Positions 1 through 11,727 of a DNA stretch of 64,000 nucleotides are shown piece after piece. The stretch is from NCBI GenBank assembly GCA_030549335.1, contig CM060189.1, positions 52,112,917 through 52,176,916 on the forward strand, given 5' to 3'. The position numbers and the translations under genes were made by a program. Position 1 is the first letter of the stretch; each line of letters begins with the position of its first letter. Source of the stretch: Pontederia crassipes. Its lineage: Eukaryota; Streptophyta; Magnoliopsida; Commelinales; Pontederiaceae. The notes under the pieces were generated by a model that did no database searches, was not told where the DNA came from, and was given only the letters and a program-made list of their open reading frames with translations.

Positions 1-639
1 CTGTACTACTAGATGTTCTTTCATGAAACCAACCAGAGTTGTCTGATTCTGATCTAACACAGGCAAGAGAAACCCCATTGGAGATAGCATAAAACATAAT
101 CATTATTGCATCTACTTCTTGGGAAAGCATTGCCATATTCAAGTAGCTACCAAACCTCTGTATAATCTTATGCGACATGCAGGGAGATGGACAAGCCTCA
201 GCCTTGAGTACACACCAATTGTATAGTAAACAGATGCAGTTACAAGTTCTGAACCTTTTTATGAGTTTTTTTTCTTTTTATGTGATTGTGTAGAAGGAAG
301 ATAATAAATAAAACAGAAGATGGACTGAAAAGTTTATCATGCTATTAAGATTAAAATATGTCAAGTTCTAAAGTTGTTTTTTACTTGCAAGTCTTGGAGA
401 AAACTGAATTGTGAACCGAAATAAAAGTGTAGCAAATTTTCAATAGAAATTATTAAGGTCAAAGGTTCATTCTCCCTTCTCCTCACTTGAATTTTGCCAA
501 AATTTTGGCAAGCTTTTTCTTTCTTGATTTTTTTTGCTCGTATGTTTAAAGAAAATGGAAAAATCTCAACTTTGATCACAAAATATATGTATCTATTTAG
601 TCACAAATTGTGGGTATGAAATATCATTATTTTCACTTT
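1..639. other. AT-rich stretch, no gene seen
   Basis: Only short ORFs with no recognisable motif are present. I see no splice-consistent exon, RNA gene or repeat end here. Confidence 0.5.
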
Positions 640-1167
640 TCAGATCTTATTATCACTTATAGTATCATTTTATTATACTATCATATAATATCTTAAAAAG
701 TTTATGTCAAAATTAAATAGTCTCAAAAAGTAATATTGGCATATCAATTGTCTATCATATAATATTGTTGCATATCAAATAGTCTCGAAAACTATGGAGT
801 CCATTATTGAGCATTGCAATATCCTATTGTTGTCGGGCTGCAGCACAACAAAGAATCATTCTGCCTTCCACTCTGACCGATATCTTTCAATGCACTACCA
901 TCTTGAACTACTTACTTCTGTGCATTGGTCATCCTCAAATAAAAGCCATGTCCTCTCCACGTCTCTTGAGAACACCATGAACTTTGAAAGTTAGTCTTGG
1001 GGAGTTCCATTATGGCGACTTCTTTCATTAGAAGTCTTTACATTCATAGAAGGCTTTGTGTTTGTAATTGATTACATTGTTTAATCGAACACTTTTATAT
1101 AGTTCTAGCAACCTGACATGCAAATATTGGACATTTGTTTAGGAGATCGCTATAGAGTAGCTACCTA
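640..1167 (+). repeat. Dispersed direct repeat, copy A
   Basis: This ~0.5-kb segment is repeated in the same orientation at 2187-2655. Shared landmarks, in order, are a block around TATCATTTTATTA, a stretch containing CATTGGTCATCCTCAA and CATGTCCTCTCCA, then TTTAATCGAACACTTTTATA and GGACATTTGTTTAG, ending in GAGTAGCTAC. The copies differ by many substitutions and indels, so they are old. They could be fragments of one unclassified element or a diverged LTR pair; no PBS, PPT or target duplication was found. Confidence 0.65.
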
Positions 1168-1942
1168 GTTGCATAATTTCACTTTTTTTTTTACTTTGAT
1201 TAATCGATTCACATGCTTATATATGTGAAAGATTTAAATGTAATAAATCCGCTTATAATGGAAATGGACTATACAATATTCAATGAATTATAGTGGAAGT
1301 GGACTATACATGACTAATGCATTATCATTCAATATTATGAAACATATATCAGTATGCATAACTAAGACGTTAATATAAAGATTATCAATATAATAATTAT
1401 CAACCAAATGATGAATATTTAAATTTAATCATATCAACTCAGCAATTAATACTATCATCAACAATAATAATTAATTAATCACAATTATCAACTAATTAAT
1501 AAGTTTTCCATCGTTCGTCAGTCACAATTATCAATTGGTCACAATAAAAGATATCATATCTTGACTTATTCAATCTTATCAATATAAAAAGTTTATCAAT
1601 TATCAATTAACTGATAACATTTGTTAAGTAAATATGAAGAGCTCTCACTTATTATATATTATGCCCATGCCTATCAATAACCTATGATATGCATATTATG
1701 GTGGCTCCTCCATTTTCGTAAGCAAAGGTGAAGCAAGTGCCTTCCAATGCATGAACATGTAGGCACCCTAAGTTTCAATGAGTACTCCATGTGGATACAA
1801 TTTTTTCAATTGACTAGTGTTCAAATCTCAATGAACCCATTGGTATACAATTTCTTTATCTTGTTCACATAATATGTTTATCATTGTCATTTATTTGTTT
1901 TATATGGGTCATCATATAAAAAATCAAGAATCATAATAATTT
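1168..1942. other. AT-rich spacer, nothing recognised
   Basis: Low-complexity AT-rich DNA lies between the repeat copy A and a gypsy LTR head. No coding or RNA signal is seen. Confidence 0.4.
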
Positions 1943-2160
1943 CGTAACACCCCAAAATTCGACCCTGTCACATGGTGAGATCTTCTCTCGGTGCACTATA
2001 GTTCTTCGGTCATCCTTGATAATTTCATTGACTGAGGTGGTCAAGAAGGGTGTTGGCATAAGATATAAAAAAAATAAAATACAACGATTGAATAATAAAT
2101 GCATAAACTAAAACTACAATTAAAATAAAAGAACAATAAGTGGAGAAGCTTGGTAATTAA
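1943..2160 (-). mobile_element. Fragment of a gypsy-type LTR
   Basis: The segment opens with CGTAACACCCCAAAATTCGA and continues with a GTCAC..TG stretch, like the ends of the LTRs starting at 11728, 17654 and 50848. In those elements this is the 3' edge of the LTR read on the minus strand. Only the first ~200 bp are recognisable, so this is a truncated relic. Confidence 0.45.
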
Positions 2161-2186
2161 GTACATCACTTAGTCCATTCCATACT

Positions 2187-2655
2187 ATCATTTTATTATC
2201 ACTTCTTATAAGATCATTTTATTTTACTAGCATATAGTGTCTTAAATATATCAAAAAAAGTTTACGTTAAAATTAAATGTCTCAAAAAGTGATATTAGCA
2301 TATGCAATGAAATGATCAAACACTTGAAAGCCCGACCCAGATGTATTGGAGCATTTATTATGCATTGTAGTGTCCTGCTCTATTTGTTGTCTGGCCACAG
2401 CATAGAGAATCATTCCCCCTTACACTATGTGTCCATTGGTCATCCTCAAGTAAAGCCATGTCCTCTCCATGTCTCTTGTGAACACCATGAGAAAGGTAGT
2501 TTTTGATGACTTCTTCCGTAATAAGGCTTTAAATCCATAGAAGAATTTTGTACTTGTGATTGATTGCATTGTTTAATCGAACACTTTTATATAGTTCTAA
2601 CATCTGAAATGTAAGACTTGGACATTTGTTTAGAAGGTCGATATGGAGTAGCTAC
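2187..2655 (+). repeat. Dispersed direct repeat, copy B
   Basis: Second copy of the repeat at 640-1167, about 1.55 kb downstream, with the same order of landmarks and the same GAGTAGCTAC end. The short ORFs in both copies are not conserved between them, so the repeat does not look protein-coding. Confidence 0.65.
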
Positions 2656-2851
2656 ACTGATCTAGGGTTGTTACGGATTGTGGGATTTGGAGCTTCAAAT
2701 GCACCTAGACGGTTGTTGCAAGGGTGGAGTTTTTTTAGTGTTTTTTTGGAAGGGATGAACAGTCAAAAAGTAGGGAGTGGAGAGAGGAAGAATAAGGCAT
2801 CTAGTGGAATCTTTTTGGAAATGCCAAAAGTTCCTTTCTCTATCATTCCCC

Positions 2852-2853
<2 letters not shown>

Positions 2854-2910
<57 letters not shown>
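2854..2910. repeat. (TA)n microsatellite with (CA)n end
   Basis: About 24 uninterrupted TA units are followed by a short CA run. ORFs that translate as alternating Ile-Tyr here are artefacts. Confidence 0.95.
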
Positions 2911-2911
<1 letters not shown>

Positions 2912-3130
2912 TAGTGGAAGTGAGCAAATACATAACAAACAATCTACAAAATATCAGCCTACCAATGCCTTATAAGTTATGGTTGGACATTACAAGTATA
3001 GTTATATTTTGCTTATCACTTAATCACACCAAAACAAACATAAATGATATAATGTATACTGCATGGGTCCTCCTGGATCAAATGCATCGTTTGAAGAGTT
3101 GAAATCACTTACTTCAGCTCCCATCATTCA

Positions 3131-4740
3131 ATGCCTCATTACCTTTTTGAGCTCATGTGTGATGTCAATCAAATAGTTGTATTGTGTCAAAGGAAAGATA
3201 AGAAGCAACATGTGATCTATTATGCAAGCCGCACTCTCTACGAAGCTCAAATCAACTACGCTACAATAAAAAAAAGGAGTTCCTGCCTGTTGTGTTTGCA
3301 TTTGACAAATTCAAATCATATTTGACTGGAGGTTATTGTCTATACAGATTATCATGCAATTCGACATCTGATTTCGAAAAAAAATGCTAAGCCCATACTC
3401 ATAAGATGGGTGCTACGGCTCCAAGAATTTGACCTAGAGATGAAGGACAAGAAAGAGGCAGAATCAGGTTGTTGATCACATCTCTTGTCTCCAGTTGGTC
3501 AACGAGGAAAGCAACTCAGAAGAAGTCAAATGATCAATGATTCATTCACGGATGTTCATCTCTTTTCAATTAAACATGAAGAACTTTCGTGTTTGCAAAC
3601 TATGCCAATTTGATTTTTCTTATCACCATAAGAAGCTTTTCTCATGTATCAAACACTATTTCTAGGGTGAACCTTTTCTTTTAAAAAAAATGTGTGGATG
3701 GAATTTTTTGACGTTGTGTCCCGAAAGAACATAATGATATACTGAAAGAATGTTATTCATCACCCTATAGTGGTCATAGAGGACACCTCAAAATTGTCTT
3801 TAAAGTACTTCAAGTAGGCTTTTATTGTCCGACTCTTTCAAGTATGCACTAACTCTTGTTAAATCTTGTGATAGTTGTTAGCGAACTGGGAGCATTGGTC
3901 GGAGGAATGAAGCACCACAATAGTCGATTCTCAAAGTATAAATTTTTATATATGGGAAATCAACTATATGAGATCCAGCTCATTTGGATGTAAATTCATT
4001 CTTTTAGTAGTATATTATAGCAATTCCTACAGTTGCTGTCGATTTTAAATTTGTCATCAAACTCTTCAAAGATATCATCTTTTAGAGATTCGGAGTGCCC
4101 AGGCTTGTGATAAGCGATGGAAATTCTCATTTTATTGAAAGGAGCTTCGAAAATTTGTTGATCAAATATGGTGTGAAGCATCGGATGTCCACTACTTATC
4201 ATCCTGAGATGAATGGGCAAGATGGAGTATCAAATAAGGAAATAAAAACAATCTAGGAGAAAATAGTTTCAATGACAAAAAAAGATCAGAGCAAGAAGAT
4301 CAATGATGCACTATGTGCCTATCGAACTGCATGCAAGGCGCCAATCAGCACTACACCCTTTCGATTGATCTATGACAAGCATTGTCATTTGCCGGTAGAG
4401 ATGGAGCACAAAGCATTTTGTGCTATCAAGGCGCTCAATTATGATTTTCAAGATGCGACCGAAAGAAGGCTCCTACAATTGAACCAACTGGATGAACTTC
4501 ATCTTGACGCATATAATAATTCCCAATCTTACAAAAAAGCTTCAAGGAAGGTGACCAAGTTTTATTGTTCAATTCTCGATTGTGACTCTTTCTTGGGAAG
4601 TTAAGAACAAGATTATCTGGCCCATTTATTGTTCAAAAGATTTATCCTCATGGAGTCATAGAAATACGAAATGGAAGTTCTGGTGTTTTTAAAATCAACG
4701 GACAACGGTTGAAGTCATATAATCCAAGAGTTTAGAATTT
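3131..4740 (+). mobile_element. Degenerate Ty3/gypsy pol remnant (RNase H to integrase)
   Basis: Conceptual translation in shifting frames gives Ty3/gypsy pol in the expected order. The RNase H part reads QRKDKKQHVIYYASRTLYEA then QINYATIKK at about 3197-3275, followed by a [14 protein letters not shown] segment near 3342. The integrase zinc-finger and core region runs from about 3770 to 4250, with STTYHPEMNGQ near 4190. An open integrase C-terminal piece lies at 4272-4604 (AYRTACKAPISTTPFRLIYD). Frameshifts and stops separate the blocks, so no product can be made. After the integrase comes a tail with GTCGAGCCAAC and GAGGTAACCCAACT, which I associate with Athila/Tat-type elements from memory. 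No LTR pair was found around it. Confidence 0.85.
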
Positions 4741-5705
4741 CAAGGAGGTTCTACATTGTGCACAATTTCTAAGTCGAGCCAACAACTTAAAACAAAAGCA
4801 CCTATTGAGAGGTAACCCAACTAAATAAATAGTCATCTGCCATATCAGTGAACAACTCAGCATAAACAAAATGAGTTAGCAAAATTCAATAGATTTTTCC
4901 ACTCCCTTTACCTTGCAAAGTGCCCACCTTTTTCTCTCAAGTCTCTTCAACTCCCCATACCTCTTTTTTTTTCTCCACCTTGCCACGAACCGCCTCAATT
5001 GCAAAAACCCACACCGAAACCCTTTTCTGCCGATGGAAAAACTCACAACACGCCTACTACCTCAATCCTCCATCATGAAACACATTTGGGAAGGGGCGGA
5101 TGAGAGAATGTAGCTTGGGAATGAGGATAGACGACCCTCACCCTTCACCCTTGAAGATCGGATCAAATCGCGTTCGTCGGAGTTCGCCGCTTCACTTTTC
5201 GTCTAATCATCTCGATGCCCTAATGGAGTTGCCGACTGCCGAAGAAGGAGAGAACGAATGGACGAGACCCTCGCCCTTCAGCCTTGAGATGAGATCGAAT
5301 CGCCTTACCCTTCAGCCTTCGATATTCATCGTAGTTCCTTACTTCGCTAATCGCGTCATCAGAGATGAGATCGAATCGAATCGAATGTCGAGCATTAGTA
5401 GAGACTAAAGCGTGCTGCGCGTGAAATTGTGAACGAAAGGTCGGTCCAAGCTGATTCGATCATTCGAAGTCAAGAGACTCAAGACGAACCCGAAACTTTG
5501 AAGGGTTGAACCACTGAAGGCAGTCGGCACATGCTGGTCGATCGGGTGAATGGGTGTCAGGTTGGAAAAACTCGAACTCATACATGACTCGCTTCAACTC
5601 AGGTTTGGTTCAATTCGATTTGGGTGAACCTGGAGCCGACCCAACCCAAAAGTGTTTGGGTCGAGTCGGGTCCCCGTGTTCGACCCGACCCGGTGAACAA
5701 TCCTA
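4741..5705. other. GC-richer block downstream of gypsy pol
   Basis: This stretch may be the untranslated or env-like part of the element at 3131-4740. It contains a short imperfect duplication: CCTCACCCTTCACCCTTGA near 5135 and CCTCGCCCTTCAGCCTTGA near 5270, each followed by a GATCGRATCG-like word. It ends in repeated CGACCC/GGGTCG words (5635-5695). The ORFs at 4913-5408 show no family I recognise. Confidence 0.35.
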
Positions 5706-6759
5706 GTTGTTAACATTCTCTAATGTCTTGTGAAATATATTTTCTTACAAAAATTGTTTGTCATTATTTTTTAGTGCAACTTAACATTTATTTCTTTCAA
5801 ATACATAGTTTTACCTCTATTATTATAATATTTCATCTAGATACTCTCTACGATCAATATGTCAACTCAATTTTTTTAGTATTTTTATTATTGCATTTAG
5901 TTTCTTACAAACACAATGAGAACTAATGCATTAATTTGATTGTTTATTAAAAACTCGAAAGACTGCAAATTTTATTTGGCAAATGCTACCGAAAGAATAA
6001 TGTTATTAGAGTCTCCCATGTCTTGATCAAATGGATTCCAGGATGTGCTCTCTCCTCATAGGAAAAATAAACTAAGAGACGCATGGTCGTATAAGTTTTA
6101 TAGGTAAGAATTGAATGAGAATTACTTAATTCATCAATAGTAGAATGAGTCATTGCATCAGGCCTTGCTTCCATAGTTCTCTGTTTTTCAACTGGTGGGG
6201 CTTGAAACATTAACTGATTCATAGAAGATTGCTTCCTCATATGGAGTTTTGTTTGGAAGCAAATGCAGGTGTAACTTATGGGATATTATTTAGAAATGAC
6301 ATGGATGTCAATTCCTCTATTCATGAGGCTTTCCTGAGATCTTTTCCCTAACCATGTAGCTGTCTCTTGCGCAGGCTGCATTCCCCTGTTTCGTTCCAAA
6401 AGAAAAGGAGAAGTTTCATGTACAAGCCTATTTTATTAAGCAATTGATTGGAGCACGAATACCAAGTGCTCTATTGATTTTGGAATATTTTAACGAGCCA
6501 TTATCGAAGTCATCCCCTGCTTGAAGTCTTCTTAGGCTTCATCTGAAATGTGAAAGTGAAAGTCCATGTAGGAAGCAAAAGTTCTTGGTTCAGAAATGGT
6601 GCATCTCTTCTCCTATTGGTTTGTGTTGTTCAATGTTCATCTGCAAACTGAAACACCTCATCATCTCATCTTAACAGCTACTAGTTTTGTGCTTGGTGCT
6701 GCTGCTTTTTGTTGATTGTGCAGCTTGCATTGCATCTTCATACTTATCCTAAAGCAATT

Positions 6760-6804
6760 TCTTCTTCTTCTTCTTCTTCTTCTTCTTCTTCTTCTTCTTC
6801 TTCT
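6760..6804. repeat. (CTT)n microsatellite
   Basis: About 15 uninterrupted CTT units. Confidence 0.95.
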
Positions 6805-7181
6805 TTAGGAGTGCACTTTTATTTTTATTTTTCGCTTATAAAGTCAAGAAGTTTTCAGCTCGAAATGGAGCCTAACATTAATTAAACGCGATATATTTGT
6901 GAGGTTAATGAATTCCTTATTACTTGATTAATTTAATGCTTATTATTCATAATTAAATTAATTATCATAGATATTTTATACAGATTTATCAGACTAATTT
7001 GATACTCAGAAGTAGCATTTAAGGATAAATAAGTTATTATCATTAAATTAATCATATATATTACATGAAATGCTCTACCTATATATTTTTCTCTATATTT
7101 ATTGCACTTGCTTTTAGTTAGATAATATAACAATAAGCAAATGTTTGATTTAAATCGATTGCCCGAACTAATTCAACAATT

Positions 7182-7182
7182 A

Positions 7183-7236
<54 letters not shown>
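7182..7236. repeat. (ATT)n microsatellite
   Basis: About 18 uninterrupted ATT units. Confidence 0.95.
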
Positions 7237-7616
7237 GCTTTCACGTTACCGTAATGCATGATTTGTATCATGACATATTACATGTAAAGTAATAATAAGT
7301 TATTGATTGTTGATAAGCTAAAACATAACCCAGCATTATTTTAATTACTCAATTTTCTCCTCGCAATTCGGACTTTTCTGCCTTTCTTCTCCTCACAATA
7401 ATCCACTCTATTCCCCACATAATATTACCCAAAATTAAAAAATAAAACAAACCATCGCAGCCGTCCAACCGACGCCTCTGCTCCCGTGTGATGGCAATCG
7501 ACGGCAGAGCAAGCCGGGTAATAAATCGGTATCCTCCTCCGCCTGGTGCGGTTACCTCCGCCGCGCCCAAATATATTGCGACAGCTGGAGACAACGAGGT
7601 TGTCGCCTGTTCTTCT

Positions 7617-7620
7617 TTCC

Positions 7621-7665
<45 letters not shown>

Positions 7666-7948
7666 CTTCTCTTCGTCCTTATATTTTTCGCCTCGTCTCG
7701 CTTCGCTCTCTCGCTCTCGCTCTCTCTCTCTCTGGCGCGCTCGTTTCGTCGGTTAGGGTTTCGGTCGTGCTCGGAGGAGGCCGAGGGATCCGCTTCCCGC
7801 GTACCGCGATGGAGCTCCGGTGCTCGGGGAGCTGCAGACCAATGTAAGGATCGCGGGGTTCGTCTCATCGCGGCTCCCGGAATGCTCGGGATTAGGGTTT
7901 CCTCTCCTGGGAGCTGATTCGTCGATTCTAGGAGGCGCGTCTCTGGAG
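7617..7948 (+). other. Probable 5' UTR exon of the 7TM gene
   Basis: The stretch begins with a (CT)n run at 7621-7662 and carries two TTAGGGTTT telo-box words (7753-7761 and 7892-7900), common in leaders of broadly expressed plant genes. A good donor, GGAG|GTAGTT, has its GT at 7949-7950. It pairs with a pyrimidine-rich acceptor ending at 8764 (TTTTTTGTTGTTTAG), giving an 816-bp leader intron just ahead of the coding exon. The transcription start was not located. The overlapping ORFs here translate the CT repeat and are not genes. Confidence 0.55.
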
Positions 7949-8778
7949 GTAGTTCATGCCGATTCTTCTTCTTTATTTTCTTTTCCTTTATTGTCGGTAG
8001 AATGTTACATGTAATGTGATTTTTATGCTTTCTTCGGGAGGACGATGTGATTTTGTAGGTTTCCTTTTGTATGATAGATGATAAAGGAGGTTCATTGTCA
8101 TTTTTTGGAGAAATTTTTCATAAGTTTTCTTTTTCGTCTACGCTAGAGGGAATTCTTTGGTCATTTATGGGTTACGAGGGTTATTTTGATCATCATTATG
8201 CGATATTGAGGTAGGTTTTGTCTTTCTTTTTTGTAATTTGCGTGAGCTCACTGGTTATGTTGGAAACGGGTTCATTGTTTGCAATGCCTTAATTTGGTCC
8301 TAAGGACTTTATTACGTGATAATGATTACTCAAAAAATCTGCAACACGAGGTGTGCTTATATATGATGGATGCGGAGGATCTTATTCGAGATTGGACATA
8401 TCAAATCCAGTTTTGTTTCTGATTGTGTAGTTGCTCTGATGGGTTTTCCTGTAAGGAAGTTGCTAATGATGTTGCTTTGGTTTTCTAATGATTAGAACTT
8501 TACAATTTATATTTGGTTATAGGTGAGTTGTGGAGTAGTAGTCTGTATATGTGGATGAACGTTGGACAGTCATGATTCATTTCATCAATTGAGACTTCTC
8601 TATTAAAACTGTATTAGCTATAGACTTCCTACAGCATGAATGTTTAGAGATCCGTACTAGGTACTGAATCAACACAATTTAGTCTCTCTTTCCTGATCGA
8701 TGTTTTACAGGAATTCTTTGCACTATTAACCTTCTCTTCCTGAACTCAATTTTTTGTTGTTTAGGAGTGGTGAAGAGA

Positions 8779-8877
8779 ATGTACCAACTTGATAAAACAT
8801 ACATGACTACAAGCTCAGTGAAGGAGACTATCTGTGATGCTCTTGTAGGTCACTTTGGTTTCGATGCTGGCAGTTAG
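8779..8877 (+). promoter_or_regulatory. Upstream ORF 1 in the 7TM gene leader
   Basis: An ATG at 8779 opens a 32-codon ORF ending at TAG 8875-8877, entirely within the predicted leader exon that starts at 8765. Its peptide begins MYQLDKTYMTT. It ends 26 bases before the main ATG. If the exon is transcribed as predicted, ribosomes meet this ORF first. Confidence 0.5.
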
Positions 8878-8878
8878 C

Positions 8879-8917
8879 ATGTGTGAATTATTTCTTGTGG
8901 GTGATGCCCCTGATTAG
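8879..8917 (+). promoter_or_regulatory. Upstream ORF 2 overlapping the 7TM start
   Basis: An ATG at 8879, one base after uORF1 stops, opens a 12-codon ORF (MCELFLVGDAPD) in another frame. It terminates at 8917, past the main ATG at 8904. An overlapping uORF like this would normally lower initiation at the main start. The effect is inferred, not shown. Confidence 0.5.
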
Positions 8918-10079
8918 ACTTGCCACCGATGCATTCGGTGTATTAACCATTTCCCTTGTCTCTCTAACTGCTATTGTTGGTCTATTCTGCATTTACCTTT
9001 GTTTGTACTTCCAATTCTGCATCCAAAGAAGACGATTTCCGCAGCTCAGCTTTTTCAATGGTCCATGGATAACTCGTATCATTCTGATCCTTGTTGTGCT
9101 TTGGTGGGGTTTTGGGGAGATTTCTAGGTTGACTTTTCTTAAGAATAAGCTCTTCCACAACAAAATATGGCAGAGGAACTTGTGCAAGATCTACATCCTC
9201 TCTAATCTAGGGTTTGCAGAACCAAGCATTCTGCTCTTGCTTTCGTTCCTTCTGAATGCTGCATTGCAAAAAAGAGAATCGGGTACTCTCAGCAGAAGAT
9301 GGAATATAAAGACAGTCGGCTATGTCATACTATTCTGCTTTCCTATTTTTGCAATGCATCTTGTGTTTGTGATAGTTGGACCACGATTCCATACTTCGGT
9401 GAATAATGGCAAGGGGACGAAAATGGACAAGTTCTTCAAATTCATGGCTTCAACACGTCATGGTGGTGTATGCACTTATCCTCTGTTCAGTACTATAGTT
9501 CTGGGGGCTTTTTATTCCCTTATGATCTGTTATATCACATGTATTGGTGCTCGCTTGTTATTTTCAGTCATCAACAAAGGGCTTAGGAAAAGGATTTATG
9601 TGCTACTATTGTCGGTGATCATCTTACTTCCATTGAGGGTGCTTCTTCTTGGCTTCTCAGTGCTTCCTCGTTCTGGAACTTTAGCATATGAAGTCATTGT
9701 GTTTCTAGCCTTTCTAATGCTGATAGTTTGCACCATGAACGGAATATGTATGCTAGTGTATTTTCCTGTGGCAGATTCCCTAGCTCTGAGAGACATAGGA
9801 CTAATTGAAATTGAAGGGATTCCCTTTGATGATTACTTTAATGGTGCTTCTCTCATTGCTAACCAAAATCATCAAGAGATGGGTGTAAACCCTGAGACAT
9901 CGACAAGGCGAGATTCCATTTCTTTTCACAATATGACTAAGGATGAATTTACAGCTTCAGAAGGCAATAGCAACTCTGGATTCTTGAAATATGGACACTC
10001 CAATGGAATGCCATCTTCTGGGTCTCCACCATTTGTCAGCAGACCCATGGTGCCGCTTAGCGAATTCCGTGAACCATGA
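8904..10079 (+). CDS. Seven-transmembrane protein, Cand1-like
   Basis: 391-residue integral membrane protein in one coding exon. It resembles the plant candidate-GPCR family I recall as Cand1 (Arabidopsis At1g57680-like); the start MPLIRLATDAFGVLTI matches my memory of that family. Seven hydrophobic segments lie at roughly residues 11-36, 56-76, 96-117, 138-158, 193-217, 231-251 and 262-286. Conserved-looking loops are FNGPWITR before TM2 and SNLGFAEPS in TM3. A ~100-residue Ser- and Asn-rich C-tail follows, presumably cytoplasmic. The open frame extends upstream to a GTG at 8883, but the first in-frame ATG is 8904 and fits the family start. The leader is spliced and carries two uORFs. Receptor activity and ligand are unproven for the family, so role is left open. 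No frameshift or missing segment is seen. Confidence 0.8.
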   Translation: MPLIRLATDAFGVLTISLVSLTAIVGLFCIYLCLYFQFCIQRRRFPQLSFFNGPWITRIILILVVLWWGFGEISRLTFLKNKLFHNKIWQRNLCKIYILSNLGFAEPSILLLLSFLLNAALQKRESGTLSRRWNIKTVGYVILFCFPIFAMHLVFVIVGPRFHTSVNNGKGTKMDKFFKFMASTRHGGVCTYPLFSTIVLGAFYSLMICYITCIGARLLFSVINKGLRKRIYVLLLSVIILLPLRVLLLGFSVLPRSGTLAYEVIVFLAFLMLIVCTMNGICMLVYFPVADSLALRDIGLIEIEGIPFDDYFNGASLIANQNHQEMGVNPETSTRRDSISFHNMTKDEFTASEGNSNSGFLKYGHSNGMPSSGSPPFVSRPMVPLSEFREP

Positions 10080-11722
10080 GGAGAATATGTGACTTTTTGA
10101 ACTACTCTCCATTGGCTTCTCTTAAGGTGAAAAAAAAAAAGTTTTGCGGTCAACAAAGATTGTTGTAAATGTGCTTCCCAGAGTTATCTGAATAATACTT
10201 TTGAGCTTGTTACTATTCATGAACCTTGTGTTTGTCCTTTTCAATATGTCGATGTTATAATTGATAATCATACTGCAAAGCATCCATAATTTTCCCAGGC
10301 CACAACTGTCATACTTGCCTGTGTTGGCATACGAGGGGTTTTCAGTAGTCATCTGTTAAGTTGCATAAACTGATGAACCAATTATGTGGCCAATTATAAT
10401 GTTCTGAACGTGTACGGTTGTATTTTTCTCTTAAAAATGTATTAGGAAAAGGAGCTTTGTTAGTCTTATTGCAAATGCCCCTAATAAGAAAATGTGTATT
10501 AGGAGGAAGATCCCTTTTTGTAAACATCTTTCAAATATTAGTTGTTCGATAGTAAAAAAAGTGATTTCCCCCTTTCTGTTGCTGAATTCACTTGAATCCT
10601 TTTGTGATATAAATTTATCATTCGGAAGAATTGGAAATTTTTACCCCGGCAATTAATTCCATTACCATCCGAGCGTACTCGAGCAGCAAGGGAGAAACAG
10701 GTCAAGAATGCGGGCTTCAGTAGACGCGAAGCAACTCTGCTCCATGTCCAAGGTTTGTACTCGAGAACTCTCCATTCCTAACGTTTATACTTAGCAGCAT
10801 CTCGTTAATTTGATCATTTAAAAAAAAAGTACTCACAAATGTTAACCAAAAGTTGGCTTAGGTGCAACTCCTTGTTTGTTTTGCAAGTGATGTCTCTAAC
10901 CGCGCTGGTTGCTTTCTTTTGCATCAATCATAATGCACGGAAAGGAGGGATATATGATTTTTCACTTGATTTTTTTTCTTTGTTGTTGTGAAAAGAAGAG
11001 ACATACTAATTCGACCTCCTTTTGTTTCAACTCTTGTTACCGTTACTTTGCTAGTTTTTTGAGATAAAGCTTTTGGTGGTAACTTGTCTCCCCCCTTCAT
11101 CGTCATCATCTTTCCCTCGTTCTTGGTAGCTTTTGGTGAAATCTTAGATCCCGTTGCTTCCCTCAAATTATTTATAACCTTTTCCGGTCTAAGATTTTTA
11201 TATTCCACTTTAAAACTTAGGAGACAAATATTGTAATGTTCCAACTTCGTCGTAAGTCTAATGTTGGATATTTTATTTATCCGCAATGATTATTATCTGA
11301 TCCATGTGATATTAATGCTAAGCCTTTGCAAAGCATTTATCATTTCTCATATCTCTCTGTCTCTCTCACATTCTTGTATCAGCATATCATTAGACAATTA
11401 TCTATAGTAAAAAATAATTACTATATTTTATGATAAAAGTGGAGATTCAGAGAAACACACGAAAAGAACGAACCCTGATGTGTTTTTCTTTTCATTCCAA
11501 ATGGTTGTAGGATGCTTTTAGGCTTGAATTAAATTGTTTGAATATTGTAACTCTTTTAATATGACTGATGACTTTAAGAAACAAAGCCAGAGCTATGAAC
11601 ATCGGAACACTCTTCAACACATCCAATTGGGCCAACCAACTTTGAATACATTTTATATCTTAATGTCGAGATACATTTCTTGTTTTTAGTTGTATACAAT
11701 TTGTTTCGTGCACGCGCATGTA
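10080..11722. other. 3' flank of the 7TM gene, no further gene supported
   Basis: The 3' UTR probably ends near AATAAT words around 10190. A short GC-richer island at about 10660-10760 holds an ATG at 10709 with 15 codons (MRASVDAKQLCSMSK) before a GT that could be a donor. No following exon could be matched, so I do not call a gene. The remainder is AT-rich. Confidence 0.4.
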
Positions 11723-11727
11723 GCTCT

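Larger units (their letters stand above)
5706..7600. other. Intergenic DNA upstream of the 7TM gene
   Basis: No gene is recognised. Besides two microsatellites it holds AT-rich unassigned sequence. The ORF at 5986-6240 (-) has no known motif. Confidence 0.4.

Noticed and set aside
2626..3102. 158-codon ORF over the TA microsatellite
   Set aside because: An Ile-Tyr run from (TA)n, no motif, and overlap with repeat copy B.
4272..4604. Intact-looking 110-codon ORF as a host gene
   Set aside because: It is the integrase C-terminal part of a gypsy element; flanking pieces of the same polyprotein are frameshifted.
7425..7917. Four overlapping ORFs around the CT microsatellite
   Set aside because: Ser-Leu or Arg-Glu runs come from the CT repeat; the region is better explained as the leader exon of the 7TM gene.
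8883..8903. Upstream GTG start for the 7TM protein
   Set aside because: The seven extra codons begin with GTG; the ATG at 8904 fits both plant initiation and the family N-terminus.
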